Virus record (IMG/VR): IMGVR_UViG_3300044712_001160
Location: 1 to 64,000 of that record
Length of the DNA: 64,000 nucleotides
Origin: a virus
Reading direction: 5' to 3' (one strand)
Shown: piece after piece, positions 45,979-55,804 of the stretch
Layout: each line of letters begins with the position of its first letter
Numbering within the stretch: position 1 is the stretch's first letter
Notes under the pieces: model-generated
Told to the model about the DNA's origin: nothing
Databases searched by the model: none
The model's input: the letters and a program-made list of their open reading frames with translations, nothing else
Program-made: the position numbers and the translations under genes

Positions 45979-47484
45979 ATGGGTCAGACTAAAACCAACA
46001 ACTTCAGCATTGCATACGCTGAGGAGACAAGCCCGGGTGTTCTTGGCGGTTCGCCCGTCTGGAAGACACTCGAGCCGAACAACATCACTGAGTGGGGCGG
46101 CGAATACGAGACTGTAGCTCGCACGCCCATCTCGAAGCGTCGTCAACGCCGCAAGGGGAAAACGACTGACAAGTCATCGGCTGTGGGCATCGAGCATGAC
46201 ACCACGATGGACCCGATGGACGACTTCCTGTCGGCTTTCGTAGTTGCTCGCTGGCAGGGCACCCCGGCTCAGCGTGTTCTTTCCTGCGACACCAACAGCT
46301 TCACCGTTGCGGACGTGAACGTTCTCTTCCCCGTCAACACCTTCGTCCACGTTCGTGGCATGGTTAATGCGGTGAACAACGGCGTCCACCTGGTCAACGG
46401 TACGCCCAGTGACACGGATATTCCCGTAAGCACTGTGCTAGTTGCTGAGGGCGCTCCTCCGGCGAACGCAGTAGTCGAACGTGCCGGCGTCCGGGGCGCT
46501 GCTGGCGACCTCAGGATTGACGCTGCCGGCGACCTGATCTCGACGGTACTCAACTTCACGACGCTGCCCCTTTACCCGGGTCAGACTATCTGGATCGGTG
46601 GCGCCGTTGCCGCTAACCAGTTCTTCCAGCAGGCCAACGCCGACACTAACTACGGCTTCGCTCGTATCGTGTCTGTGGCAGCCAACAAGCTGACGCTTGA
46701 CAAGACGACTTCGCCGTTCGTTCTCGACGATGGTACCAGCACCGGCGCCGGCGGCACTGCTCGGCAGATCGACCTCTTCTTCGGTCGCTTCCTTCGGAAC
46801 GTGGACGTAGACAACGTCGACTATATCGAACGCACCTACCACTTCGAAGGCGCCTTCGACAACCTGTGGACCGCTGGTGCTACTGCCTACGAGTACGCCA
46901 TCGGTAACTACGCCAACGAACTGTCGCTGTCGCTTCCGGAAACGGACAAGTCCACAGTGACGTTCGGCTTCATCGGCATCGACACCGAGGAGATTACCAA
47001 CGTCCGCAAAGCCGGCGCTTCCACGGCTCTCGAGCCGGTTCGCACCGACAGCTTCAGCACTTCCACCGACATTGCTCGGCTTCGAGTGCAGAAGGTTGAC
47101 GAGAGTGGTCTGACGACCTGCTTCAAGAGCTTGACGCTCACACTGCAGAACAACGTGGAACCCGAGAAGTGCCTCGGCACCCTGGGCTCTCCGTTCATCA
47201 ACCTCGGCAACTTCTTCGTGAACATGGAAACGACCGTCCTGTTCACGGACGCGGGTGTGATCAACGCCATCCGCAACAACGAGACTATCGGACTGGACTT
47301 CGTCATCGACAACGACGACGGTGCTCTTGCCTTCGATATTCCCGCAATGACTTTGGGTGGCGGTACTCGCGAACTTCCGCAGAACCAGTCCATCCGAGTG
47401 AGCTTGACCGGCGAAGCGTTTGGGGATCCGACCTACAGTGCGTCACTTCTCGTGTCGCACTTCCCCTTCATTCCGGCGGTCTAA
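45979..47484 (+). CDS. Major tail tube protein
   Basis: 501 residues, larger than a minimal tube protein. The start (NFSIAYAEETSPGVLGGSPV, WKTLEPNNITEWGGEYETVA) matches the Phage_tube-type family; inserted beta domains (for example HVRGMVNAVNNGVHLVNGTP) probably project outward. AAAGGAGG precedes the ATG. It lies between terminator and chaperone genes as expected. Confidence 0.85.
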   Translation: MGQTKTNNFSIAYAEETSPGVLGGSPVWKTLEPNNITEWGGEYETVARTPISKRRQRRKGKTTDKSSAVGIEHDTTMDPMDDFLSAFVVARWQGTPAQRVLSCDTNSFTVADVNVLFPVNTFVHVRGMVNAVNNGVHLVNGTPSDTDIPVSTVLVAEGAPPANAVVERAGVRGAAGDLRIDAAGDLISTVLNFTTLPLYPGQTIWIGGAVAANQFFQQANADTNYGFARIVSVAANKLTLDKTTSPFVLDDGTSTGAGGTARQIDLFFGRFLRNVDVDNVDYIERTYHFEGAFDNLWTAGATAYEYAIGNYANELSLSLPETDKSTVTFGFIGIDTEEITNVRKAGASTALEPVRTDSFSTSTDIARLRVQKVDESGLTTCFKSLTLTLQNNVEPEKCLGTLGSPFINLGNFFVNMETTVLFTDAGVINAIRNNETIGLDFVIDNDDGALAFDIPAMTLGGGTRELPQNQSIRVSLTGEAFGDPTYSASLLVSHFPFIPAV

Positions 47485-47513
47485 CGAGCGGTCGCGCGGC
47501 CGAGGGGGCGGTG

Positions 47514-47539
47514 TAGTTATCGGGTTCTGCATCGCCCCC
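47514..47539 (+). other. Intergenic hairpin after tail tube gene
   Basis: GGGGGCG (47514-47520) pairs with CGCCCCC (47533-47539). No T run. It may attenuate transcription so that the abundant tube protein is made in excess over the chaperones and tape measure. Confidence 0.45.
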
Positions 47540-47572
47540 ACCCAACCCGATTAACCCGAAGGAGCTAACCCA

Positions 47573-48007
47573 ATGTCCAAGTTCAGTAACCTTCAGAAGT
47601 ATGAGATCGCCGCTGACAAGGCGGTGAAGTATGATCTGGTCGACATCCAGATGAACGGCAAGACGCCGTTCGTCATGGTGAAGCCGGCCACCGAGGCCAA
47701 CAAGCCCTTCGCCAAGGCTCAACTGGCTCGAAGCAACAAGCGCATCAAAGCCGCTTCTGCCCGCGGCGTTTCTCTCGAGACGCTCGAAGCTAGCCGAGAT
47801 GATGATCGTGACCTTTACCCGAAGCACATCATCACCGGCTGGGGCAACGTCTTCGACAACGATGGCGGCGAAGTCGCTTTTTCTGTGGAGAACTGCAAGG
47901 AGTTTCTTGACGCCCTTCCTGGGTGGATCTTCGACGCTCTGCGCGTGTTCTGCACTACACCCTCGAACTTTGCTGGTGTCGTTGATGGAGAAGAGCTGGG
48001 AAACTAA
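47573..48007 (+). CDS. Tail assembly chaperone (short, G-type form)
   Basis: 144 residues; helical with a conserved-looking AADKAVKYDLVDIQMNGKTP, FVMVKPATEANKPF opening. It lies just before the tape measure gene, the standard place. Its last codons contain the slippery heptamer GGGAAAC (47998-48004), one codon before the stop, allowing a -1 shift into the following frame. It holds the tape measure protein during tail assembly. Confidence 0.85.
   Translation: MSKFSNLQKYEIAADKAVKYDLVDIQMNGKTPFVMVKPATEANKPFAKAQLARSNKRIKAASARGVSLETLEASRDDDRDLYPKHIITGWGNVFDNDGGEVAFSVENCKEFLDALPGWIFDALRVFCTTPSNFAGVVDGEELGN
47998..48004 (+). promoter_or_regulatory. -1 programmed ribosomal frameshift site GGGAAAC
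   Basis: Read in the zero frame as G GGA AAC, then TAA. Slipping back one base gives GGG AAA CTA ATC and enters a frame open to 48351. This is the canonical X XXY YYZ arrangement used for G/GT chaperones in lambda-like tails. Confidence 0.85.
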
Positions 48008-48351
48008 TCCTTGCCCGGTTTCAGTGGGAGCTTCGCTTTTCCACAGAGGGGTTTGCGGTCAACGCAATGCTCGAACGGAAACGCGAAGCCCCCGACTGGT
48101 TCTACGACCGGCCAGAATTGTTTCCTGGGCAAGAGTTCTACATCGACGCCTTCGACCAACTCACGACCTGCCGGCTAGTCACCGGCGGGTCAGTCGGCAG
48201 AATACCCTGGACAGCAGTTCATCAGTATGCCGAAGTGATGGAGATGGACTACTACGAGTTTCTTGTGTTCCAACAAGTTATCGCCAAGCTCGATAGCTTC
48301 TACGTTTCGTGGGTCTATGACCAGATGAAGAGGGAAGCCCCTGATGCCTGA
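48004..48351 (+). CDS. T part of the frameshifted tail chaperone (GT form)
   Basis: The -1 frame encodes LILARFQWELRFSTEGFAVN and AMLERKREAPDWFYDRPELF, continuing to KREAPDA; it has no ribosome site of its own and is entered by frameshift, giving a fusion of about 259 residues. An ATG at 48067 exists but lacks a good ribosome site and would discard conserved-looking sequence. The end overlaps the tape measure start by 8 bases. Confidence 0.85.
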   Translation, partial: LILARFQWELRFSTEGFAVNAMLERKREAPDWFYDRPELFPGQEFYIDAFDQLTTCRLVTGGSVGRIPWTAVHQYAEVMEMDYYEFLVFQQVIAKLDSFYVSWVYDQMKREAPDA

Positions 48352-51175
48352 TTTTGACATTACACTAGTCATCAAGGATGGCCAAGCGATTGGCAAGATC
48401 AGGCAAGTCCGAAGCGAGCTCGACAACGTTGAGCGATCTGCTACTCGGGTAAGTGGGGTATTCCGAAACCTATTTGCGGGGATTGGTGTGGGGTTCGCAG
48501 TTCGGGAGTTTATCAACCTCTCGAACGCTTCTGTGGGTATCGAAAACCGACTGAAGTTGGTAAGCGATACCATTGGTGACACGGAGGTAGCCTTTCAACG
48601 GTTGAGGGACATTTCCCGGGCTACACGGTCGCCACTCGAAGAAAACGTTGCCCTGTTCCAAAGGGCAGCTCAAGCACAGAGAGAACTAGGAGCAACAAAT
48701 GAAGACCTCTACAAGTTCGTTCAGGCAACGGGTACTGCTCTCGCAATTCAGGGTGGTTCTACAAACACAGCACGCGGTGCGCTTATCCAGCTGTCACAAT
48801 CAATTGGAGCTACGATTGTTCGAGCAGAAGAATTCAACTCGATCTTGGAAGGGGCTTTACCTCTGGCTCAAGCTGCTGCTCGGGGTATCGACGAGGCCGG
48901 AGGTTCAGTCTCTCGGCTGAGACAACTAGTGTTGGCAGGTGAAATCTCCTCGAAAGAATTCTTCCAGGCCATCGTCGAGCAGCAAGCATTTCTTGAGGAG
49001 GCCTTCGCGAAAACTACACCCACCATCGCGCAGGCCTTTCAAGTTCTGAAGAACGAAGCCATCGCGACGTTCCGCTCGTTTGACGAGGGTACCGGCATCA
49101 CGCTGATCCTGTCCAATGCGATGCTGTTCCTGGCGGACAATCTAGATACCATTGCCCGAGTTCTGGCTGCCGGTGCGATTGTCGCCGGTATCTATGCGAT
49201 CTACCAGGGCCTGATGCTTATTCCCGTGGCTATCAAGGCGATTACGCTAGCCATGGCAACGAACCCCATTGGCCTATTCCTTATCGCTGTCACTACGGGT
49301 ATCTCGCTTCTCATCACCTTCGCTGACAAGATGAAGCTCTTTGGCGAAGGTGCGGCAACTGTTGCCGATCTGCTGGGAGTAGTCTTCAATCGTTCTGTGG
49401 AGGCTATCAAGGCCCTGTTCGCTGGGCTATTTGCCTTCATTCCAGACGGCTGGGCGAAGATGATACCGAAGATCAGCTTTGCGGATGCGCTATTCTTCAT
49501 CGCTCGCCAGCTTGACAAGCTTGTTGCGATTTGGAATGGTATCATCGCCGCGATCAGCGCTGCTTGGGACGCCGGCTGGCGTGGGCTTGTCCAGATCGTT
49601 ATCAAGTATATCGGCTTCATCATCGACCAGTTCGACAACATGGTGAACCTGATCATCAAGGGGCTTAACGCTCTCGGCGGTAACATCGCAGCTATCGACC
49701 TCAGCGGATCATTCGACAAGTCCTTCGGTGCAGCCGCTGGTACCGAGGTTGGCGATGCCTTCAGCGCTGCCTACAACGGCTCCCTTGAACGCGGCGCTGC
49801 AACAGCAGCTGTGGAGTCCTCGCTTGTTGAGGCGGCGAACAACGCCCGTATTCGAGAAACGGCCGACGCCCTTGGAGAAGTACCACCTGCTGCTGATGCT
49901 GCAGCTGCTAGCCTTGGTAATGCTGGCGGTGCTGCAGGTGGCGCATCGAAGAGCTTCGCTGATCTGTATGCTGAGCTTGAGCTTCAGGCTGAAGCACTCA
50001 CGAAGCTCGGTCAAGAGCAAGATATCTACAATGAGCAGATGCGAATTGCTGAAGCTATCGGCCGTAACCTCAGCGCCGCTGAAGCCGAAGCTGTTGCACA
50101 GATGGTCAAGAAAATCGAGGTGCTGCAAACGGCATCCGATATCTACGACGAGATCAACGGCCGAGTTCGAGACTACATCAACACCCAGGGTGCTCTTCAG
50201 TCTCTGCTCGACAGCGGCGCCATCAGTCAGGTTGAAGCTGACTTTGCTTTGGCTCAATCCAGCCTCGTTCAGGACCTGAGATCCACAGATGAGTCGCTAG
50301 GTTTCCAGTTCGGTTTTCAAGCGCAAATAGACGCTATCCGGGAGTACGTCAACGAACGCACGATAATCCTCCAGCAGGCCCGAGACGTCGACCTCATCAA
50401 CGAAGAACAATACCAAGCGCGCCTTCGCGCGTTGACGCTCGCGAGCCAGCGTGAGATCCTCGACGCTGAACTCGGTCGATGGGACCTGGCCATCAGCTCA
50501 GCACAGGAGAGTGTCGATGTTCTGCTTAAGACGGCGGAAGATTATGCGGGTAAGCAAAGCGGCATCTACAAGGGTATCTTCGTTGCTCAGAAAGCGCTCG
50601 CCATCGCAGAAGCTACGGTTAACACCTTCCGTGCCATCTCGAATGCATTGGCTGCGCCTTTCCCGCCACCGATCCCGCAGACATTGGCTGCTGCAGCCGC
50701 TGTTGCTGGCGGTGCACAAGTAGCCGCCATTGTGGCTTCAACTATCACCGGTCTTGCGAATGGCGGTCGAGTCACCGGCCCGGGCGGTCCGCGTGATGAT
50801 GCAGCTGGCCTGTTCGCTTTGTCCAACGGCGAGTTCGTCGTCAATGCAGAAGCCACGAAAGCAAACTTGCCGTTGCTTGAGGCGATGAATAATGGTATAA
50901 AAATCGGGCGCATGAGAGACGGCGGCCGAGTGACCAATTCTGTGGGCTCTCTCCAAAACGCCGGCAGAGCAGAGGTTGCAAATGCCCAACGATCCGCACC
51001 CAGCAAGCTGCCCGATCTCAAGACCGACGTTCAAGTTCCGGTCAATGTCATCACTGTTCGAAGCCAAGACGAAGCCCTGGCTGCACTCGGCTCTCGCGAA
51101 GGCAAGAACATTCTCATCCAGACTGTGGAACAGGACCGCCGAGTGTTCCGCAGCATCCTAGGCTTGGAGAACTAA
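48344..51175 (+). CDS. Tape measure protein
   Basis: 943 residues. The N-terminus (DITLVIKDGQAIGKIRQVRS, ELDNVERSATRV) and SNASVGIENRLKLVSDTIGD match the tape-measure N-terminal family of lambda-like tails. Hydrophobic segments around residues 270-330 and 395-440 may insert in the host membrane during DNA entry. Long helical stretches dominate. A Gly-rich GGRVTGPGGPRDDAAGLFAL segment, common near the C-terminus of such proteins, is present. By the usual 1.5 angstrom per residue rule the tail would be about 140 nm. Confidence 0.94.
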   Translation: MPDFDITLVIKDGQAIGKIRQVRSELDNVERSATRVSGVFRNLFAGIGVGFAVREFINLSNASVGIENRLKLVSDTIGDTEVAFQRLRDISRATRSPLEENVALFQRAAQAQRELGATNEDLYKFVQATGTALAIQGGSTNTARGALIQLSQSIGATIVRAEEFNSILEGALPLAQAAARGIDEAGGSVSRLRQLVLAGEISSKEFFQAIVEQQAFLEEAFAKTTPTIAQAFQVLKNEAIATFRSFDEGTGITLILSNAMLFLADNLDTIARVLAAGAIVAGIYAIYQGLMLIPVAIKAITLAMATNPIGLFLIAVTTGISLLITFADKMKLFGEGAATVADLLGVVFNRSVEAIKALFAGLFAFIPDGWAKMIPKISFADALFFIARQLDKLVAIWNGIIAAISAAWDAGWRGLVQIVIKYIGFIIDQFDNMVNLIIKGLNALGGNIAAIDLSGSFDKSFGAAAGTEVGDAFSAAYNGSLERGAATAAVESSLVEAANNARIRETADALGEVPPAADAAAASLGNAGGAAGGASKSFADLYAELELQAEALTKLGQEQDIYNEQMRIAEAIGRNLSAAEAEAVAQMVKKIEVLQTASDIYDEINGRVRDYINTQGALQSLLDSGAISQVEADFALAQSSLVQDLRSTDESLGFQFGFQAQIDAIREYVNERTIILQQARDVDLINEEQYQARLRALTLASQREILDAELGRWDLAISSAQESVDVLLKTAEDYAGKQSGIYKGIFVAQKALAIAEATVNTFRAISNALAAPFPPPIPQTLAAAAAVAGGAQVAAIVASTITGLANGGRVTGPGGPRDDAAGLFALSNGEFVVNAEATKANLPLLEAMNNGIKIGRMRDGGRVTNSVGSLQNAGRAEVANAQRSAPSKLPDLKTDVQVPVNVITVRSQDEALAALGSREGKNILIQTVEQDRRVFRSILGLEN

Positions 51176-51176
51176 C

Positions 51177-52637
51177 ATGCCTTTCACCTCAGGTAGCGTC
51201 AAGACACTTAATCAGGTCTTCAGCGCTATGACCACCTTCGCCGCAGCGAACGGCTGGACGATCCTCGACGGCGCTCAGCATAATGGTGCGGTCAACACCT
51301 TTCCGCTGAACTACCGTTACTATCGACTTGTTCTTCGAAATCCGTTGAGCGGTAGCATACTTCAAATCTCGAAGCTTAAACTTAGGGCTACAGCCGGGGG
51401 CTCCAACCTGACGCTAACCCCCGCCATGCTCACCTTTACGCCGGATGACCTACTTACGGATCTTCCCGCCAACCTTCTCGATGATAGTTTTCTCACCCAA
51501 GTTGACCTCGAGCCTGACGACGCCGGCCCAATCAACGTGACCTTTGGCGCTAACCAGCTTCTTCGCCAAATCGTGATCGGAGTCACCACTGCAACCTACG
51601 GGCCTACCTCTGTGGAGGTTTATGCCTCACATGATGGGACGGCCAACAGCTGGATGCTTGCCCATATCTTTACTGGTCTCGTGTGGTCGGCGAACGAAGA
51701 AAAGCTGCTGACGCTTCCAGCCGACGGCAACTACTTCGCGTCGTCAACGCCCACAGGTGGCCCTCGTTTTCCCTGTGAGTATCGACTTCGTGGCCCCGGT
51801 TACGACGCGGCTCGTCGGGTGTATGTGAACTTTCGTCTGTGGCTTGATCTTACCTCAGGTAACTCCGGCTGCTACATGAACGGTGCTACGGACTACAATG
51901 CACTTATCCCCGAGATGCATCTACAGCAACAGGCATTGATCGTCACCAAGGAACCGGTTTTCGTTGTGGAGGCCGAGAGCGATGACATGGACTATTGGGT
52001 CTACGTCAATAGCTTACGTATTATCCTTGTGGTTCGATCAGCGACCGGTGACTACGCCTCTATGTATGCTGGCTTCGTGTCGGCCTTCGCAAACCCAGAT
52101 CAGCACCCCAGCCCCCTGTATCTCGCGGGGACCTCGCCTAACACTTTCTATAACTGGGATGTGGCTAACGCTTCCAACTCCTCATTCTTCGACCCGGGTA
52201 CAGCTGGTGGTCAGATTCTTGAATGGGACGGACTTTGGAATGACGTAAGTAATAACCAGGTTGTTTCCCTTGCCGGTCACCAGCCCGCCTCTGAACCCCT
52301 TTACTGGGTCTATCCGTGGCACTTGGGCCTTGCGTTAAGTAGCTCCGCCTCTGCGCCACTCGGATTTCCCATGTCTGGCTGGTCCAACCAAGCCAACGGC
52401 TTTCACTGGCTGAAGAACTTTGTCGCCACACTTCAGGATGAGCTACCGGTACTCGATGCCATCATCTACGGCCGGGAGTATGGCGCTGTTGGTAAGCTCC
52501 AGGGCGTTGTAGCCATACCCGGTAGCGCAAGCCTTGTGCCCGAACAAGTTTTGGTCATAGGCGGTCAGAACTACCGAGTCTTCCCCAAACGAGTCATCAG
52601 AGAGGACAGCCAGTGGTTTGCTGTCCAGGAGCTGTAA
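51177..52637 (+). CDS. Tail-tip/adhesin candidate A, 486 residues
   Basis: Begins LNQVFSAMTTFAAANGWTIL. An N-terminal discoidin-like beta region (NYRYYRLVLRNPLSGSILQI, ...VEVYASHDGTANSWM) is followed by a large aromatic, Gly/Asn-rich domain and an end reading VLVIGGQNYRVFPKRV. Its layout and both ends match the next gene, so the two are divergent paralogues. Position after the tape measure suggests distal-tail or receptor-binding proteins. Confidence 0.7.
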   Translation: MPFTSGSVKTLNQVFSAMTTFAAANGWTILDGAQHNGAVNTFPLNYRYYRLVLRNPLSGSILQISKLKLRATAGGSNLTLTPAMLTFTPDDLLTDLPANLLDDSFLTQVDLEPDDAGPINVTFGANQLLRQIVIGVTTATYGPTSVEVYASHDGTANSWMLAHIFTGLVWSANEEKLLTLPADGNYFASSTPTGGPRFPCEYRLRGPGYDAARRVYVNFRLWLDLTSGNSGCYMNGATDYNALIPEMHLQQQALIVTKEPVFVVEAESDDMDYWVYVNSLRIILVVRSATGDYASMYAGFVSAFANPDQHPSPLYLAGTSPNTFYNWDVANASNSSFFDPGTAGGQILEWDGLWNDVSNNQVVSLAGHQPASEPLYWVYPWHLGLALSSSASAPLGFPMSGWSNQANGFHWLKNFVATLQDELPVLDAIIYGREYGAVGKLQGVVAIPGSASLVPEQVLVIGGQNYRVFPKRVIREDSQWFAVQEL

Positions 52638-52640
52638 GAA

Positions 52641-54116
52641 ATGGCATACTCAACTGGCACCGGTACCCTTTCCGCAATGGTCGCCGCACTTGGCACCTTT
52701 GCTTTAGCAAATGGCTGGTCCCCGCCTACACCCGGTGCTCACCGCTGGTGGAGAATCTGCACTAACAGTACAGACTTTTCCTCCACGGGTAGCTACCAGC
52801 TTACCCTTGAATGGGTAGACTTCAAGAATAACGCCGGAGTTAGTGTTGGTACTCCCGGTACAATCATCGTTAGCGGTGCCCCCAGTACCGCAGCTAACGC
52901 CTTCGTCAATGACAACACCACCTGGACCCCCACTGTTGCCACCAGTGGCGAGGAAAACTATTTTATCGGCGGTGATTGGGGTTCACCTGTGGACGTTCGT
53001 CGTGTCACTATCCGAGCACCATTTGACCAAGCTGCACCCCGTTTAGTCTCCCTAGAATTCTCCGACGACGGCATCAACTGGTCGCCCCTTCACTGCTTTC
53101 ACCACGTGATCTACCCAGTGGATACAGATCAGACCTACACCTGGTCGAGTCTTACCTGGCCACTTTCCCCTGATGGTGAGCACTACTACGGAATGGGTGG
53201 GGACTACTCACCCACAACAAACTGGGTTTCATACTCGGATTACATCGCAGCCAATACAGCTTCATCCATTCGAGCCTGTAATTTTCAGATCACCATGGGC
53301 AAGAGTGGTTTGGGCTTTGCAGGTACTGCCCTTGATACTCTTCTCTACCCCGTGGGTGATACGGATATTGCGGAGTGGCACTTTTTTGCCGACACTACAG
53401 TAAGTAAGTACATCAATGTGGCCTTCAAGTATCAGTACAAGGGCGAGCCGCGTTGGTCCCACTGGATGATGGGCGAAATTGACAAGAAGGGTCTTGGCCA
53501 CAATGGTGTGTGTCACCTCAATGTGGACAACATGTACTTTTTCCCCAACAGCGATAGCAGTACCTCCAACCTGAGTGTTCACTTTAAGTGGAGATGCCCC
53601 TTTATCCCCTACAATGTCTATAGTGCAGCAAGTGACAGGGTGGGCTCCTGGCGATTTAAGTCGGGGGGCGCCTACCCCGTTCCAAATGACGGTGCCTGGC
53701 CCAATAGAACAGATGTCCACAATAACTCCAGGATTGCCCCTACCCTTCTCATAACGCCAGGTGCTAACGTATGGAATTCTGCCCTTCAATGGGGCGGGGC
53801 CTCCAATGGCAATACCTCATGGCCTGGTGCAAACGGATGGGGCAGTGAAGTTAACCCGGTCTCGGGGTTTGTAACGCTGGGCACCATACCATTCATCGTG
53901 AACGCCGGTAACGACTACGATGATCTCTTCTCCTACCTTGGTGAGTTTGCTGACGTTCGGTCGGTGAACATCCGCTCGATGGCCGAGGGTGAGGAGATCA
54001 CTGTGGGCACTGACACCTGGAAGTGTTTCCCAAGGCTTCGTCGCCTTACCTCTTATGTAACTCAATTCCAACCTGGTAGCGGATGGGCCGGCTGGGCGTA
54101 TAGAAAGGTTGTCTGA
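52641..54116 (+). CDS. Tail-tip/adhesin candidate B, 491 residues
   Basis: SAMVAALGTFALANGWSPPT at the start and EEITVGTDTWKCFPRLRRL near the end parallel the previous protein, while the middle (aromatic, Asn/Gly-rich, YYGMGGDYSPTTNWVSYSDY) is unrelated in detail. This is the pattern of a duplicated receptor-binding protein whose exposed domain has diversified. The start is three bases after the previous stop. Confidence 0.7.
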   Translation: MAYSTGTGTLSAMVAALGTFALANGWSPPTPGAHRWWRICTNSTDFSSTGSYQLTLEWVDFKNNAGVSVGTPGTIIVSGAPSTAANAFVNDNTTWTPTVATSGEENYFIGGDWGSPVDVRRVTIRAPFDQAAPRLVSLEFSDDGINWSPLHCFHHVIYPVDTDQTYTWSSLTWPLSPDGEHYYGMGGDYSPTTNWVSYSDYIAANTASSIRACNFQITMGKSGLGFAGTALDTLLYPVGDTDIAEWHFFADTTVSKYINVAFKYQYKGEPRWSHWMMGEIDKKGLGHNGVCHLNVDNMYFFPNSDSSTSNLSVHFKWRCPFIPYNVYSAASDRVGSWRFKSGGAYPVPNDGAWPNRTDVHNNSRIAPTLLITPGANVWNSALQWGGASNGNTSWPGANGWGSEVNPVSGFVTLGTIPFIVNAGNDYDDLFSYLGEFADVRSVNIRSMAEGEEITVGTDTWKCFPRLRRLTSYVTQFQPGSGWAGWAYRKVV

Positions 54117-55804
54117 TGCCGACATTCTTCAACACCCTCGAGGAAGTCATAGCCGGCTATCACGACCATGGCACTAACTTTGATGCCTTGATGACCTGGC
54201 ATGAGTACGCCACCGACGGTGCTCTTGATGCTGGTCGTAAGGTTATCTATACTTCACCCGGTTCAAACCCCGACCTTGTGCCTATCCGAACCCACTTTAT
54301 GCGGATTGACGACAGTAACCCGCACCGGGAATTCCACTATCGGTTCATTCCAGTCCCTGATCCGCTGCTTCTCAATAACCCGCCCTTCAACACCAATATC
54401 CCATGGCGTCTGTGGAATACCTTCCCAGAGGGTGACACCTCTACAGTCGCCACCCTTACAGGCATTGGTGCTGGGTTCGTGATCGCCGACTATGCTGTAT
54501 CTCAACTAATTCGTGATTTTGAGTGGAAGCTCTACAACATTCAGGTGTTCCCGGGCATCAACACCATTGACGTTGATCTCTTCGGCGACTACACCCAGGG
54601 CGACTTCACTCTGGACATTATCGGCCGCATTGTTCTTGATATTGCTCTCTTTCCCGAAGATGACACCGTTGAAGAGAAGTGGAAGTGGGGCACTCGGGTG
54701 ATGGTCGCTTGGGATTCCACAGAACAACGGGTTCGATATGCACCGGCTCCTCACCGTAAGGTATCTATGGAGTACGTGCTCGACGAGCCCGAGGTAGTTG
54801 ATCAGCTTTACCGGCTGTATCAATCCATCACCAGTGCGGTGACCGTGCCGTTCTTCCAGCACATGACCTACATAACGGCTGAGTCGCTAGCACTTACGGA
54901 TCGGGTTTACTTCGACCCAACCCGAACTAATCTTCGAGCCGGTGATCAGATTTACATTGTGGATGAGCTGTTCAATTTCAACGCCATCATCCTGACCATT
55001 CTTCAGATGGAAATTGATGGCTGCACCACGGATACCCTGCTAGCTCAGCCCATTCAACCAGGGTGGATCATCTGTCCGTCCAACGCAATTTACCTTGACC
55101 GGCCTCAGGTTGAGATTGACAAGGTCACCGGCGCCCTTCGTGTAACTGGCGAGGTGATCAACCGTAATCGAGTGGTGAGCCGCGAGAGTGCCGGCATCAC
55201 GCTGCCGACCTTTAACTCGCTTCTGGTACTAGATCGTAAGGTGCGGGCTGGTATCACTCGAGCTCAAGAAGTTATCTTTGAAGAGCAGTCCACTGAGTTC
55301 GGCCCTCGTGATCGTGCTCCGATCTGGGCTCAACCCAAACTTCTTCAATCCGCTAGCTTTACAGCTCGGCTTCAGGGTGACATGTCCGAGTACGATTGGG
55401 CTACCACCTTCTTTGATGCAGTGGCTGGTCAGCTTAAAGCTTTCTACATGGCCTCGAAGACAAACGACCTGGCCCTTTACGTTCCACCCACTGATGGCTC
55501 TTCGGCCATCAACGTTCGTGGTACTGACTACGTAATCTACATTCAGGACGAGATTTACAAGCAACTCGAAATCGAGTATGCTGATGGTACATACACCTGG
55601 CACAACACGAACACCGCAACACCGCAACCCGATGGCACCACCATTATCTCGTTGCTTGAACCCCTGCCACTCGACGTTACCTCAAGGCCCATCGTTCGAG
55701 TTAGCTATCTATACCGAGTTCGGCTAGCCACCGATGAGGTAACAGTTAAGTATCGGAACAACCGCGCTGTCTTCTCGTTCTCAGTACTAGGAACCCGTCA
55801 ATGA
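54116..55804 (+). CDS. Distal tail-type structural protein, 562 residues
   Basis: A beta-rich protein (MPTFFNTLEEVIAGYHDHGT, then FRYRFIPVPDP-like strands, GEVINRNRVVSRESAGITLP). It lies between adhesin candidates and the DUF2163-like hub gene, where GTA-like and Yuavirus-like tails encode DUF2460-type distal tail proteins; I see the position but only weak sequence support for that family. ATGA-type overlaps at both ends. Confidence 0.65.
   Translation: MPTFFNTLEEVIAGYHDHGTNFDALMTWHEYATDGALDAGRKVIYTSPGSNPDLVPIRTHFMRIDDSNPHREFHYRFIPVPDPLLLNNPPFNTNIPWRLWNTFPEGDTSTVATLTGIGAGFVIADYAVSQLIRDFEWKLYNIQVFPGINTIDVDLFGDYTQGDFTLDIIGRIVLDIALFPEDDTVEEKWKWGTRVMVAWDSTEQRVRYAPAPHRKVSMEYVLDEPEVVDQLYRLYQSITSAVTVPFFQHMTYITAESLALTDRVYFDPTRTNLRAGDQIYIVDELFNFNAIILTILQMEIDGCTTDTLLAQPIQPGWIICPSNAIYLDRPQVEIDKVTGALRVTGEVINRNRVVSRESAGITLPTFNSLLVLDRKVRAGITRAQEVIFEEQSTEFGPRDRAPIWAQPKLLQSASFTARLQGDMSEYDWATTFFDAVAGQLKAFYMASKTNDLALYVPPTDGSSAINVRGTDYVIYIQDEIYKQLEIEYADGTYTWHNTNTATPQPDGTTIISLLEPLPLDVTSRPIVRVSYLYRVRLATDEVTVKYRNNRAVFSFSVLGTRQ

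Noticed and set aside
48067-48351. Independent 94-codon gene before the tape measure
   Set aside because: No ribosome site; the frame is continuous with the -1 frameshift product.
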